Below, piece after piece: positions 1-11,354 of a stretch of 64,000 bases of DNA. Position numbers and translations under genes: made by a program. Each line of letters starts with the position of its first letter. The stretch's first letter is position 1. The notes under the pieces are model-generated. The model had not been told where the DNA came from. It did not search any database and worked only from the letters and a program-made list of their open reading frames with translations. Source of the stretch: Centrapalus pauciflorus (Eukaryota; Streptophyta; Magnoliopsida; Asterales; Asteraceae); contig JAANYP010003739.1 in the NCBI GenBank assembly GCA_020465985.1, positions 219,653 through 283,652 on the forward strand. The letters run 5' to 3'.

Positions 1-54
<54 letters not shown>
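1..54. repeat. (AT)n microsatellite
   Basis: An uninterrupted AT dinucleotide run at the window edge, so its true length is unknown. It directly abuts an inverted-repeat element, as do three other AT tracts in this window. Confidence 0.97.
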
Positions 55-56
<2 letters not shown>

Positions 57-1119
57 TCAGGTTCTATGGGGCACCTGTATGCATTGTGTACTTTGGGAAC
101 CTGTATGCACCGTTAGATCTTGAATTTTAATGGTTCAGATTGTAGTGGCAAAAGGGTAATTAACTTGAAAATGGGTGCACGGGTGCATAACTTCTCGCGC
201 GCGGAAGGGCAAAATCGGAAGATGCTTGAATGCAGAAAATATTCTATCCGAATCTAAACAAACATGATGCATCTTCATCCAATTTATTGGATTCGTCTTC
301 AAACACAATGCATCTTCATCCAATTCAATTTCAAACATGATGCATTTCGACCATATTCATCCTCGTCTTTGTTCCATCATTATGCATCACCAAAATCGTG
401 ATGCATTCCGGCCATATTCATCCTCGTCTTTGTTCCATCATTATGCATCACCAAAATCGTGATGCATTTCGACATTTAAACGTGTTAATTTCGTGATGCA
501 TCTCTGAAATTTAAACGTGTTCATCAACGTCTTCAATGTGTTCATCATTGTCGTGATGCATTGCTGTAGTGCATCATGTTGAAACAACCAAGACCATATG
601 CTCCAACTATTTCTTGGAACCAATAACCACCAACATTAATAAAGAATCTTAGAATTCTTTGACTAGCCATAAGCATGATACAAAATCGTAGAATGAACTG
701 TTTGTGAGAAAACTGATACTCAAAAACCATGATCAACAGACGCAAGTAAATTCTCGTCAACATCAGTGCAAGGAATTGTGCAGAGTTGGATACCGACGGT
801 GGACAGCGATGGTGGTGTTGGGTCTGGCGGTAGTAGTAGTGGTTGTCTTGTGAAAACTGGTTGACAGAAAGAGAGATGGAGAGAGGCTAGCAATGAAAGA
901 GAATGGGAAAGAGAGAGAAAAGAGGATGGATTTATGGAAATGTGGTTGATCATTTTATTTAGTTTCCTAAATAAATGATAAATATTAAATTAAATCTTAT
1001 AATTTAACAATATATTATTAAGCATTCCCAAAATACCCTTAATGCACCCTTTGTAAACAAGCAATGCATTTTTGGTTCCCATTTGGTTCCCGATGCATAT
1101 GGTGCCCCATAGAACCTCA

Positions 1120-1124
<5 letters not shown>
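52..1124. mobile_element. Non-autonomous TIR element A1
   Basis: The left terminus GGTTCTATGGGGCACC (60-75) is matched exactly in inverted orientation at 1101-1116, and weaker similarity extends outward into AT-rich sequence. No coding capacity is recognisable. The interior is rich in the word GATGCAT and has a tandem duplication at 339-460. A diverged relative lies at 61.6-62.4 kb. No target-site duplication can be read because the flanks are AT repeats. The superfamily is not assigned; a Mutator-like or Micron-like MITE is possible. Confidence 0.7.
339..460. repeat. 61-bp tandem duplication inside element A1
   Basis: Two consecutive 61-bp units start at 339 and 400, and a partial third starts at 461. 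Each begins GATGCATTYCG and runs through a CCATATTCATCC stretch to CACCAAAATCGT. The units are almost identical, so the duplication is fairly recent within the element. Confidence 0.85.
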
Positions 1125-1150
<26 letters not shown>

Positions 1151-1153
1151 ATA

Positions 1154-1521
1154 TGGTTCGAGAGAGTACCACCCATTATGTAGCGCACCAGAAGGTGCCA
1201 CATTTAAAAAAAAGTTAATTTTTTTTTCATAAACATGTTTTAATTAACATTATGAAGATCATATGTAAATTTCACATACATTCACATCTCCTAGCTCCTA
1301 CAAAATAATGTGAACACACACTTATATAATTAAAATATATGTGAACACGCATTTATGTGATGCGTGTTTTCATGCACTTAGAGTGTTCGGATTTGCTTGA
1401 AAGTCACATATGATCTGTGTAATGTTAATTGAAACATGTTCATGAAAAAATTTTCAAAAATTACTTTTAAGGGTGGTACCTTCTGGTGCGTTGCAGAATG
1501 GGTGGTACCCACTTGATCCTA
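1154..1521. mobile_element. Foldback/MITE-like element B
   Basis: The left arm (about 1154-1250) contains GAGTACCACCCATT and GCACCAGAAGGT. The right arm (about 1400-1521) carries the inverted counterparts ACCTTCTGGTGC and AATGGGTGGTACC. The inverted similarity continues inward through a stretch containing TTAACATTA, so almost the whole 370 bp can fold. There is no ORF. The termini resemble element C at 35750-36185. Confidence 0.65.
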
Positions 1522-2377
1522 AATCTTACGCTCAAATTAACACATCTCCTATATATAGTCTATAAACTGCCATTATTTTAAGCACTAAGCATATATCATA
1601 TATATCAATAAAATCCATTTAGCATATAAAATTAATTTTCTAGCTAATTACCCAACCTTATAATTCATACATTATATACATATTTAGGCAACCAACTTTA
1701 TAAACCAAATTATTTCTTAGAAATTAAACATGGCAAAATAAGCTATAATTATCAACTAACATATATCTCATCATACATAAATCAAGGTTATCATCAAAAT
1801 CATGCAATTTCACATACTTTGACTCTAAAAAGTCAAAATCACCATGAAAACTCCATGGATGATCATGAAGCTCAAGCTTTCATTTTGCTCAAAAAGTATG
1901 AAATAAGTTGCATTTACTCAATAAAAACACTAACCTTGGAGATTGGAAGCTTTAGATGGTAAAAATCTAGCATTTTGCTTCACCCACTTCTTCACTCAAA
2001 AATCCTTCAAAATGGATGAAACTACCCACAAAGAAGTGATTTCTAGCTTAGATCTTTGTTGTGTATGATAATGTGGGTGTTTTGGAGCTTAGATTTGCAA
2101 TTTTTAGCACAAAAATGACACGCAATGGGGGTAGCCGCACTTGAACTATAGGGGAAATGGGTTTAAGGTTTGTGAAAAATGAATAAGAAGTCTTAAATCC
2201 GCTATTTGAGCTCGATGGGGCGTATGTTGGGCGTAGCCCTGCGCCCAGTGTTCTGAAATTTTGATTTTTTACTGGTTTTTGGTACGCGGGGCAGTATATC
2301 CTTCTTATTTGTGATTAAAAATGTGGTCTAAAAATTTTTGTGGGGTCGAAATTAATTAATTATTTATTTTTAAAACA
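1522..2377 (-). mobile_element. Probable partial 3' LTR of the outer Athila/Tat-type gypsy element
   Basis: Reading the minus strand, a purine-rich tract (2378-2392) is followed by TGTTTTAAAAATAAATAATT, the expected PPT-to-LTR junction downstream of the extra ORF. The segment has the GGGCG-TAGCCC-type GC-rich motif near 2220-2250 and a donor-like AAG/GTTAGT near 1935. No LTR end is visible before element B, so it appears truncated. It does not obviously align with the LTR at 33961, so assigning it to the same element is an inference. Confidence 0.4.
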
Positions 2378-2392
2378 CTGCCCTGCCCAACT
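2378..2392 (-). other. Polypurine-tract-like sequence of the outer gypsy element
   Basis: The minus strand reads AGTTGGGCAGGGCAG directly before a TG that could open an LTR. Similar AAGTTGGGGAG tracts occur on the minus strand near 4660 and 35305, so the assignment is tentative. The stretch 2393-2717 upstream is non-coding AT-rich internal sequence in which I see nothing further. Confidence 0.45.
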
Positions 2393-2717
2393 TAGACATT
2401 TGTGATGTCCTCGTCACAGTTGAGCACTTATAATCACTGAACAATTAAAAATAAATCGGCACACACTCCTTGTTTAAAAATAAATTGCAACTAACTTAAA
2501 TTAAATAAAATTCAAATTTCCTCATTAAAATAAAATAAAAATATCACACCATACTGAATAATTAAAAACAAACAACCGAAACAAAATAAAGTACGGTTAC
2601 AATTCGGAAATCACACCGTAACAGAAATTAAAAAACCAAACAAAACTTAATTGTTTCTCACGCAAAGACCACCACATATTTAATAATTAATTAAAACTGT
2701 TTCGGAGGGATGACAAC

Positions 2718-3978
2718 TTATTCTAGTTCTCCCACTGTCATCTGGATGTTTGTGAGCCAATCTGAATGCACTTGGAACAGCTTCTTATGTTTCTTTTGCT
2801 CCTCTTGCAGCTTCTCAATATTCTGCGCCAAGTCTTTGTTCGCATTTAGTATACTACCCATGACATCTTTTAGAATATTGATTTGGGATCTCAGCAAGTC
2901 TTCGGTTGTCATTCTTTTCCATGGCCTCTCATCCTCTTCATCGTCTACCTCCATTCTAGATTTCCCTTTGTTGTTTGGTCTTTCCTCGGAGTAGTCAGGG
3001 GAAATGAATGGGATCATGGTTACTTTTGAGGTTTTTGGGCAACGGATTTGGTAACCTAAATGGTTTCTCTCGAAAACTAGCCCTAACATCGCAAGTTTCG
3101 TAAACCAGATCTCATTGGGGTTAAGGTACTTAATCGACAATTGTTCCGATACCACTTTCTCAATAATAAATAACTCTACCAACATACGGCAGTATGGATA
3201 ATTCATCCCTTGACCCGTGACACTACACTCCCACAAATTTGCCATTATTATGTACCCTAAAGATATGGTCGGGTATCCAATCATTAAAGCATGCACTAAC
3301 ATTACCTCCTGGGGTCTAACAGCAGTAGTATCTTGGTGTCTGGAAAGTAAGTTAAAAATAACAAACTTCCACAGCACCTTAGCTAGCGGACATAAATCCC
3401 CCTATTAAAGTAGACATACGCTCTCACCTCCTCCATTGACATCCCAAATACTGTGGCTATCATCCCATCCCATTCCTTAGACCACCCACCAATCTTTTTC
3501 GCTCTACCCCCTGAAGGTCCAAAGATGACGAGAATTCCCTAGGTCTTGGAATATCTCTATCTATACCAAATTCGTCACAAAGGATATTCCTAGAGACAGT
3601 CACCTTTCTATTTCCTACGATTCCCGTGAGCTCAAAGTCGTGGTCCTCATATCCTTCTGCTTTCCGAACAGTAGTGAACCACTGTTGGATCAGACTAGTA
3701 CGGATATATGGGAGTTCCCATTGTATAGCTCTATCTCATCCTAACCTCTCAAAACTCTCTAATATTTCATAACCCTCAAACTCGGGTTCTTTTAAGGTCC
3801 TCTCAATGTGAAACTTAGGGGGTTTACCCTTGTTTGTGTTTGAAGGGACTATGGGAAATTTCGCGTTAAGGGGTTTCTCAAAGCAGACCTTCCTAGGGTT
3901 AATCGTTCTCATCCTAGGGGTATGGGTAAAACGGGTATTAACGGGTCGATTACCATTAGCATGATATTGGTTCGACAT
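2718..3978 (-). pseudogene. Extra 3' ORF of an Athila/Tat retrotransposon (plant transposon protein domain type), broken
   Basis: The minus-strand frame starts at ATG 3978 (80 aa to 3736), is interrupted by stops and a frameshift around 3400-3740, and resumes as a 219-aa frame (3377-2718). The order of conserved stretches fits the additional ORF that follows integrase in Athila/Tat elements, often annotated as a putative plant transposon protein: an LESFERLG-like entry, then YIRTSLIQQWFTT-like remnants, then a C-terminal coiled-coil-like tail with NIEKLQEEQKKHKKL. An acidic, basic-flanked linker (EVDDEEDERPWKR) precedes the coiled coil. It lies downstream of integrase in the same orientation. 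The ATG directly follows an AG, which suggests expression from a spliced leader. Family function is not established; an env-like role has been proposed for such ORFs. It is non-functional as it stands. Confidence 0.6.
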
Positions 3979-4378
3979 CTACAATTAAACGGAGAATTAA
4001 GGTATTTGAATTAGGGTTTGTAAAAATTTTTAAATGAATAATGAAAACCCATTTTTCGTTTTAATGAACTAACCTAATTCTCATTGCCAATTGTGAGCCA
4101 ATTCTAATCCTATAAATGCATGATTTAATAATCTTTAATTTCAACAATAAAAAATAACCCGTAGATCATACTTTTTCAAAATATAAAATAAAATTCATTT
4201 GGAAAAGCTAGAAATTTTTAACTTTTTCATAAATATTAATAAGTAAATAAATATATAAAATTATTATTAACCATTTTTCATGAAAATAGCGCAATCCCCA
4301 AAAAGTTTTCATCCCATGCATGATCTAAATCAACTAAAACACGCGAAAACTAAAAATAGGGCGTTAAAAGGAGTATAC
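3979..4378 (-). other. Putative leader intron upstream of the extra 3' ORF
   Basis: On the minus strand a donor-like AAT/GTATAC lies at 4378 and an acceptor TTGTAG ends at 3979, immediately before the ATG at 3978. The 400-bp interval is AT-rich with T-rich stretches near its 3' side. This is inferred from splice-site fit only. Confidence 0.35.
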
Positions 4379-4988
4379 ATTGCTAATTCTTGCAAAAGAG
4401 TAGCGTTAGATTGAAGATTCGACATAGAACGGAAGTTTTTGGTGAGATTTTAGGCTTATAAAATCGCAAATCGCCGCTCTGGAATCGATTTTTAGCGTTT
4501 ATGTCGTTTAGGGCGTAGGGCACTGTTTTTATAACATTTTCAACGCGTTGGGCCGTAGCCCTGCGCCCCACTGTGCCCGGGCCTCCGGAGTTTGATCTGG
4601 GGCGCGTGCTGATCTGTAAACCCAATTCTTCAATTTTTGAAATTTTTACGGCTACTCTCCCCAACTTACGCTTATTAAATCAGGTTAAAATAAATTGGTC
4701 TGCGTGCTTAAAATTCTAATTCCTGTCGTGGGGATCCTAATACTTAATTTAAACCTAAAATTTAATTTAAAATCTAAACACAACTGAGTTTAGGAAGAAA
4801 AATCCTCTCCAACTTAGTTGGGTACACACAATTAACACATAAGCAAATAAACACACTTAAAACAAATAAAATCAAATAATCAGAGTACTCTGGGTTGCCT
4901 CCCAGAAAGCGCTAAGTTTTACGTCTTCAGCCAGACGTACTGCTCCTATACTAATTAATTAACTTTTGGGTTTTCTAGTCTGATGAGT
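4379..4988 (-). promoter_or_regulatory. Intergenic region between integrase and the extra ORF, promoter-like
   Basis: This non-coding region contains a minus-strand TTTTATAAG box (about 4455-4463), GC-rich GGGCGTA/TACGCCC words (4508-4570), and a purine tract AAGTTGGGGAGAG near 4655-4668. On its right side is GGGTTGCCTCCCAGAA (about 4890-4906), a stretch I associate with this part of Athila/Tat elements. An internal promoter for the downstream ORF is an inference. Confidence 0.35.
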
Positions 4989-6094
4989 TCAGACTAGCAA
5001 ATTATTGGTGGCCCATTGGACATATAATTTAAGTTTGTGTTCATTGACTTTGAGTAATTCACCATCTTTTGGATCTTGAATTTCTACCGCATCGTGTGGG
5101 TAGACTTCGGTTACAATGTATGGACCTGTCCATTTACTTTTATATTTATCGGGAAACAGTTTAAGTCTTGCGTTAAACAACCAGACTTTGTTTCCCTTGG
5201 TAAATGTTTTATTTTTAAGAAGTCTATAATGGAAAATTTGTGTTTTCTTTTTATACATTTTTGCGCTTTCGTAGACTTCTCTACGAATTTCTTCTAATTC
5301 ATTTAATTGAAATTTTCTATATACACCAGCATCGTGCAAATAAAAATTAGTATTTTTAATTACCCCAAGAGCTTGGTGTTCCAATTCTACTGGAAGATAG
5401 CAAAGCTTACCGTACACAAGTCTGTATGGGGACAACTGATTGGTGTTTTAAATGCGGTTCTATATGCCAATAGAGCATCCTCTAGTTTTTGTGATCAATC
5501 CTTACGATCAGGTCTAACTGTCTTTTGGAGGATTCTTTTGATTTCTCTATTAGAAATTTCGACTTGTCCGCTAGTTTGTGGATGATAAGGCGTTGCTATT
5601 CTATGATTAACTCCATATTGTTTAAGGAGTTTAGCAAAATGTTGATTTTTAAAATGTGACCCTCCGTCACTGATGATAGCTCGAGGGATACCATGTCGTG
5701 CAAAAATATTTCTTTTAACAAATCTGCACACAACCCGGTTATCATTGGTTCGTGTAGCTTCTGCTTCCACCCATTTGGAAACATAGTCTACCGCAACCAA
5801 GATGTATTCGTATCCAACTGATTTAGGGAAAGGTCCCATAAAAGCAATACCCATACATCAAATATCTCGACAATGAGAATCAGGGTCATAGGCATTTCAT
5901 CCCTTCCCGTGATGCCACCAGTTTGCTGACATCTTAAACATCCTTAACAAATTCATAGGCATCTTTGAAGATTGTGGGCCAGAAAAACTCACACTGCAAT
6001 ATCCGATGGCCAGTTTTCTTTGCACTAAAATGGCCAACGCATGCATATGCATGGCAGTGTTTAAGAATATCTTCATGTTCAGATGCAGGGACAC
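4989..6094 (-). pseudogene. Integrase region of the outer Ty3/gypsy (Athila/Tat-type) element, broken
   Basis: The minus strand begins near 6094 with degenerate Zn-binding sequence (HCHAYACVGHFS, then LQCEFFWP in shifting frames). The catalytic core follows at 5854-5495: the first Asp is in LVAVDYVSKW, the second in IISDGGSHF, and the Glu in the QVEISNRE stretch. The C-terminal part (5435-4989) includes a K-rich segment and TGPYIVTEVYP and ends at a stop at 4989. Stops and frameshifts near 5450-5490 and 5860-5900 separate the pieces. Integrase would insert element cDNA into host DNA. The MGPFPKS entry and the absence of a chromodomain fit the Athila/Tat side of Ty3/gypsy rather than the chromoviruses. 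Confidence 0.82.
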
Positions 6095-6138
6095 ATCATC
6101 TCATGATTTGATCTGCTCCTATTTTAAATAAATCAGGC

Positions 6139-6995
6139 TCATCCCAAATATATTGTATTGTTTGAGCGTAGAAATATTTGTTGTGAGTTCCAATGCTCCA
6201 GCAATCTTCCTGATATGAAATAATTGACTAAATTCGCAAACCAGGAAATTTTGGATACTGATAGTAATTGTTCATCAGGGAAGGAGTCCCTGATTTGATT
6301 AGTAGAATCTGTTGGGATTAATTGCTGCCTTGATAAGTGATCGGCAACTACGTTTTTAGTGCCTTTCTTATCCTTAATTTCTAAATTAAACTCTTGCAAA
6401 AGAAGGATCCACCGAATTAACCGTGGCTTGGCATCCTTCTTTGCCAACAAATGTCTCAAAGCACTATGGTCTGAGTACACAATTACTTTTGCCCCCCAAA
6501 TATATGATCTGAATTTATCTAGGGCAAATACTACGACTAATAATTCTTTTTCCGTAGTTGTGTAATTGATTTGTGCTTCGTTAAAAGTCTTACTTGCATA
6601 ATAAATGACCATTGGTTTTTTCTCAAACCTTTGACCTAATCAACGCCAACTGCATAGTCACTCGCATCACACATGATCTCAAAAGGTTGAGACCAATCTG
6701 GATATTTCAGAATTGGCGCTTCAGTTTATTTCGATTTAAGCTTCTCAAATGCTTTCATGCAAGCTTCATAAAAATTAAACTCAACATCTTTAGATAAAAG
6801 ATTGCACAGTGGCCTGGAGATTTCACTGAAATCCTTAATAAAACGCTGATAGAAACCAGCGTGTCCTAGGAATGATTTTATTCCCTTCACATTGGTAGGA
6901 GGTGGAAGTGAAGAAATTAGTTGAACTTTCGCTCTGTCTACTTCCATGCCTTTTTCAGACACGGTGTGACCTAAGACTACCACTTCTTTTACCAT
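6139..6995 (-). pseudogene. RT connection and RNase H region of the outer gypsy element
   Basis: From 6995 down, the frame encodes the RT thumb/connection signature FLGHAGFYQRFIKDFS and PLCNLLSKD. After a break near 6620-6720, RNase H follows (6612-6139) with YTTTEKELLVVVFAL, IVYSDHSALRHLL and VVADHLSR. The Glu of TTEKE and the Asp of YSDHS are retained. The first RNase H Asp region lies in the broken interval near 6640-6700. The role would be RNA-template removal during reverse transcription. A frameshift or stop separates it from the integrase at about 6100-6138. Confidence 0.8.
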
Positions 6996-7010
6996 GAAGT
7001 GGCTTTTCTC

Positions 7011-7500
7011 CTAACTTAATACTAGATTAGTTTTAGTGCATCTCTTCAGGACCTTCTTTAAATGACCTAGACAATCTTTGAATGTTTTATCGAATATGGA
7101 AAAATCGTCCATAAATATATCAAGAGAACCACCCACCATATCCGAAAAGATAGCGATCATACAGCGTAGAAATGTGGCAAGCGCATTACATAGACCGAAT
7201 GGCATCCTTCGGTAGGCAAAGGTGCCATATGGACAAGTAAATTTGGTTTTCTCTTGATCCTCTAGATGGATTGGAAATTGATTATAACCAGAGTAGCCAT
7301 CGAGGAAACAGGAAAACTTCTGTCCCGCTAGCTTTTCCACTATTTGATCTATAAATGGTAGTGGAAAATGATCCTTAGAAGTAGCAGAGTAAATTTTTCT
7401 GTAATCAATGCATACTCTCCAACCAGTTACAGGGCGAGTAGTTATTTTTCCTCAATCTTCAGTGTCAATCACTATAATCCCAAACTTTTTGGGTACAGTT
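7011..7500 (-). pseudogene. Reverse transcriptase core of the outer gypsy element
   Basis: The 7340-7011 frame reads through SCFLDGYSGYNQF, FAYRRMPFGLCNA and LDIFMDDFSIF. The FMDDFS form of the catalytic YxDD box is typical of Athila/Tat elements. Upstream (about 7500-7341) the palm sequence is present but crosses stops. The first catalytic Asp (FLDGYSGY) and the DD pair are retained, so the breakage is by stops rather than active-site loss. Confidence 0.82.
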
Positions 7501-7514
7501 TGGGTTGGACTAAC

Positions 7515-8543
7515 TCATTTGCTATCGGATATGGGATATATGATCCCAGCGTACAACCATTTTAACACCTCTTTTTTAACTACTTCTCTTAAATTAGGAT
7601 TCAGTCTCCTTTGTGCGTCCCGAGCCGATTTAGCTTCTGGATCAGTAATGATTCGGTTCATACACAAAGTGGGACTAATTCCTTTTAAATCAGCTATAGT
7701 CCATCCTACTGCTTCTTTATATTTGACTAACACTTGCATTAGAGGTTTCTTTTGCTCTTCAGTCATATTTGATGAAATTATGACAGGCAAAGTGTCATTC
7801 TGACCTAGAAAAGCATATTTTAGATGAACTGGCAACTCCTTCAGTTCTAGAACAGGTGGTTGTTCTATTGAAGGTTTTGCTGACTGAGGTAAATCAGTAG
7901 GTAATTTTTCAGTCCTATGGGTCCACGGCGGTTGCTTTGATTCTAATGTAGATTCCATAACTACCTCTAATTTATTACACTCATGAGAATTCAACTCAAC
8001 TATATCGTGTTCAGCAAAGAACAACTCAGTGGTATCTTTGGTATTAATTAATGAGCTATGCTGATGTGCAAGTTCGTCCACCATATCAATCAGATAACAC
8101 TCTGAATCAATGGCAGCTGCATTTGAAGCATTAAAAACATTCAATCTCAGTTTGCGATTACCAAATGCAATGTCTACGGCTCCCGTCCTACAATTAATTT
8201 GAGAATTAATTGTGGCTAAGAAAGGTTTGCCTAGAATAATAGCCGGTTGATTTTCTCCTATTGAACTCTCAGTATCCAGGACTCGGAAATCAACTGGATA
8301 ATAAAAATCTTCAACTTTAACTATGACATATGATAAAATACCTCTTGGGCATTTGGTTGACCGATCTGCTAATTGCAAGATTATGTCAGTTGTCTGTAAC
8401 TGACCTAGATCATGTTTGTCAAACAAATTTCCAGGTAATATATTAACACTAGCTCCAAGATCAAGTAGTGCCTTTTTAATCTGCACATTACCTATAGTCA
8501 CTGGGATCAAGGGTAATCCAGGATCCTTAAGCTTAGGAGGCAA
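7515..8543 (-). pseudogene. Aspartic protease and N-terminal RT region of the outer gypsy element
   Basis: A 342-codon open stretch. The protease motif is LLDLGASVNILP (near residue 30), with DLGAS in place of the commoner DSGAS, a form usual in Athila-type elements. ILGKPFLAT follows about 80 residues later, as expected for the flap/C-terminal region. After a variable acidic linker, the C-terminal 60 residues enter RT (LNPNLREVVKKEVLKWLYAGIIYPISDSK). The protease would mature the Gag-Pol polyprotein. This is the longest surviving open frame of the outer element, but it is not continuous with the RT core. Confidence 0.78.
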
Positions 8544-8622
8544 AAAACTTGAAACTATTGCAATTAATTGTTCAGTTAAATTGATCTGCTTAGGGAGCGA
8601 GACCTTGTACTCTCTATTGTGT

Positions 8623-10302
8623 TCAGAGATCTTTTAGAAATTTGGCATAAGAGGGAACCTGCTGAATAGCCTTGATCAAGGGAATATTAATCTTAACTTG
8701 ATTAAACAAATCCCACAGATCCTCTGGTTGTGGGCCTCTTTTATCGTAAGGAGAAGATTTCGGATTCTCTAAAGCAGCCGGATAAGGAGGAGGAACTGAG
8801 GTGTCCTGATCCTTAACTGGCTCCCCAACCTTGGGTGTTAAAGTATCTGCTTTAATTGGTTCCTTAAAAGTAACTTTCTTAGGAATCTCTTTCCTTGGAT
8901 CTTCTTTCTCTTCATACACGATTCGGTGTCGGGGTCTTCTTCTGCCTCTTGCTCTTTAGGCATCTCAATCTTATTATCTACCTCCCTACCACTTCTCAAA
9001 GTGGTTACCTTCGATACCTCATTTACTTCATTTACTTCATGTTTCTTATCTTTACTATGATGAGCATGTGAAGGATTAGGGATAGTATTGCTAGGAAGCT
9101 TCCCCTCTTGACGTCTTGTGAGTGACTCAGCTATCTGACCCATTTGGCGACTCAGCATCTCCATGGTCTTAGTACTAATAGCTGACTGTTGCTTCATAAA
9201 TTCTGCAAATTCAGAGAATTACGAAGAAGTCATATTTGTTTCCACTTGGAATTGTGGTTGATCACGTTGGTTTGACTTATAATATCGTTCATCTTTAGCT
9301 GCAGAAGTGGAACCATATTGATAGTCTCTTTTTGGTGGTTCATATCTAGGTTTAGATTGATGATGGGTAGGCTGATCATTCTTCCATCGGAATTTAGGAT
9401 GATTCCTCCATCCCGGATAATAAGTATCCGAAAATGGGTTATCCCTTTCCTTATGAGCTCTAAAACCAAAAACTTCATTGGCGAATTCCTCAGTGGATTG
9501 CACTAAAGGACATGCTTCGGAGTGATGAGATGGATCACCGCCTGTGGCACGGTTTACTGAGATATTAGGGTTTGAACTAAAACCCTTCATCAGTTGATCC
9601 ATTTTCTTACTTAAATTTTGAAATTTCACTCTTAACATCACGTTTCCAGGCATTGTCTATGCCCATTACTTGAACTCCTATGCTGTTTTCAGAACCAGCT
9701 TGAACCTTAAGGCCTTTACCTAGTTGATTAGCAACTCCCAAGCCTCATCATCTTCTTTTGCTAAAAATGTGCCTCCAGTGGCAGCACTAATCGTGTTACG
9801 ACTCCCTTGACTCACACCATCAAAAAATATTTTTATAAGCATCCATTTGGGCACTTCATGATGTGGAGAAGCTCTTAATAGCTCATTCATACGATCAAAA
9901 GCTTCGTAGAATTGTTCATCGGGTTTTTGTTTAAATCCGGTGATTTCTTCTTTTCACGGTAGTTTTACTAATGGGATAGTATTCGTTAAGGAATTCTCTC
10001 TTCATTTGATCACATGTCATAATGTTATTGGTCGGTATTGATACAAACTAAGTTTTCGCTTTCTATTTCAACGAGAAAAGAAATGATCGAAGTTTTAAAC
10101 TGTCGGTGGTTATACCTCGCACATGGTTTGCTTTACAAATAGTCGTGAACTCAGCTAAATGTTCGTAAGGTTTATCACTCGGCATCCCTCAGAAGATCGG
10201 AAGAATTTGAAATAATTGAGGACGAACTTCGGGTTCGTTATCGTTTTCAGGATAATGGATCGGAGACGGGTCGGGCACATCACCAGGGCGGTAATGTGAC
10301 TC
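8623..10302 (-). pseudogene. gag of the outer gypsy element, left part
   Basis: Several minus-strand frames (10302-10189 carrying GDVPDPSPIHYPENDNEPE; broken sequence to 9660; 9653-9219; 9197-8838; 8919-8623) together make a gag lacking a clear zinc knuckle. It has a basic, Q/N-rich middle, a KQQSAISTKTMEMLSRQMGQ heptad-like stretch, and a charged tail leading to the protease. Frames change at about 9200 and 8900 and several times between 9660 and 10190. The gag N-terminus continues beyond the copia insertion, at 23871-24130. Confidence 0.65.
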
Positions 10303-10324
10303 AAAAAAAAAACTATGATTCACA
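10303..10324 (+). mobile_element. Remnant of the 5' LTR of the copia element
   Basis: Only the last roughly 16-20 bp survive (AAACTATGATTCACA, ending CA at 10324). They are identical to the end of the 3' LTR at 23855-23870, and a homopolymeric A run precedes them. The remaining roughly 270 bp of the LTR, including its promoter, is missing, so this copy cannot be transcribed normally. Confidence 0.8.
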
Positions 10325-10326
10325 AT

Positions 10327-10338
10327 TGGTATCAGAGC
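10327..10338 (+). other. Primer-binding site of the copia element
   Basis: TGGTATCAGAGC starts two bases after the LTR end. This is the standard initiator-methionine tRNA 3'-end complement used by plant Ty1/copia elements. Confidence 0.92.
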
Positions 10339-10799
10339 TTCTAGGGGTGAAACTTTGAATCTGAAATTGAAATTCACGAACTGTTCTTAATTTTTTTCTT
10401 TTTCTTCCAAAACCCTAAAATCACCAAGGGTTTTTTAATCTGTTGATCATAAACTGTGAAATTTGGATCGAAGGAATAGGATCAGTAGTCGATTCAATTG
10501 ACTATAAACTTGATTTGATTCATAAAACACAGCAAAAGATCTAGAGATTTTTGTAAAATTTTGAAAAACTCAAAGTTTTTCACTGTTCTATTGAAAAAGT
10601 CAAGTCTAGATCTATTTTTGAACAAAAGTGTTTCACAAAAAGTGTTTGTAATCAAAATCCTCACCTTCGATTTCAATTTGAGTGAAAATGGCTAAATTTT
10701 TCAAATTAATTTGAATTTCAGACTTGAATAATCTGAAAAACTAAGAAACTCGAAATACACATAGCTTATGTGCAATTCGACTTGAATGCCCTTGTCAAT

Positions 10800-11200
10800 C
10801 GAGTTGACAAACAAGTGAATCGAGTTGAAACTGGTAATCAATCGAGTTGGATCTAATTTGATTCGAGTTGACTTGAATAATCAATCGAGTTGGATCTTAG
10901 TCAATTCGAGTTTACTCTCAATTAATTTCGAGTTTAACACAAGTAAATTCGAATTTCATTCGAGTTTAACACAAGTAAATTCGAGTTTTACAATGGACCC
11001 ATTCGAGTTTCACATAAGAGTAATTCGAGTTTCACTCTAACATTCAAGTTTCTCAAACTAATTCGAGTTTCACTAAGGCTAATTCGAGATTTATACAAAG
11101 CTCATTCGAGTTTTACATAGCCTTATTCGAGTATCACCAAACATCATTCGAGTTTTACACATCATCATTCGAGTTTCATCAGTGTTTAATTCGAGTTGAT
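10800..11200 (+). repeat. Array of dispersed TCGAG words in the copia leader
   Basis: About 17 copies of ATTCGAGTT or ATCGAGTT recur every 20-40 bp between the PBS and gag, embedded in otherwise variable sequence. This is not a strict tandem repeat. A second array of the same word lies at 19050-19560, ahead of the 3' ORFs. Function is unknown; the rest of the leader (10339-10799) shows no ORF I would support. Confidence 0.8.
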
Positions 11201-11354
11201 CATTGCTTCTAACAAGTTACTTTGTTGTAGATTCAAGTTGATTCAATAAAGTTTCAATAATCATTCTTATAAAGGTTGATCAACTTTCAACTGTTGTTCA
11301 ACAATTTCAATCAAAGTTCATCAGATCTTGGACAGTTTCCAAAATATCAATCAC

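Noticed and set aside
7368..7803. Plus-strand ORFs of 65 and 131 codons opposite gypsy RT/protease
   Set aside because: Antisense shadows of the minus-strand pol, which carries the conserved motifs.
10800..11200. CRISPR-like array from the regularly recurring TCGAG words
   Set aside because: The repeated unit is only 5-9 bp, spacing is irregular, and the context is a plant retrotransposon leader.
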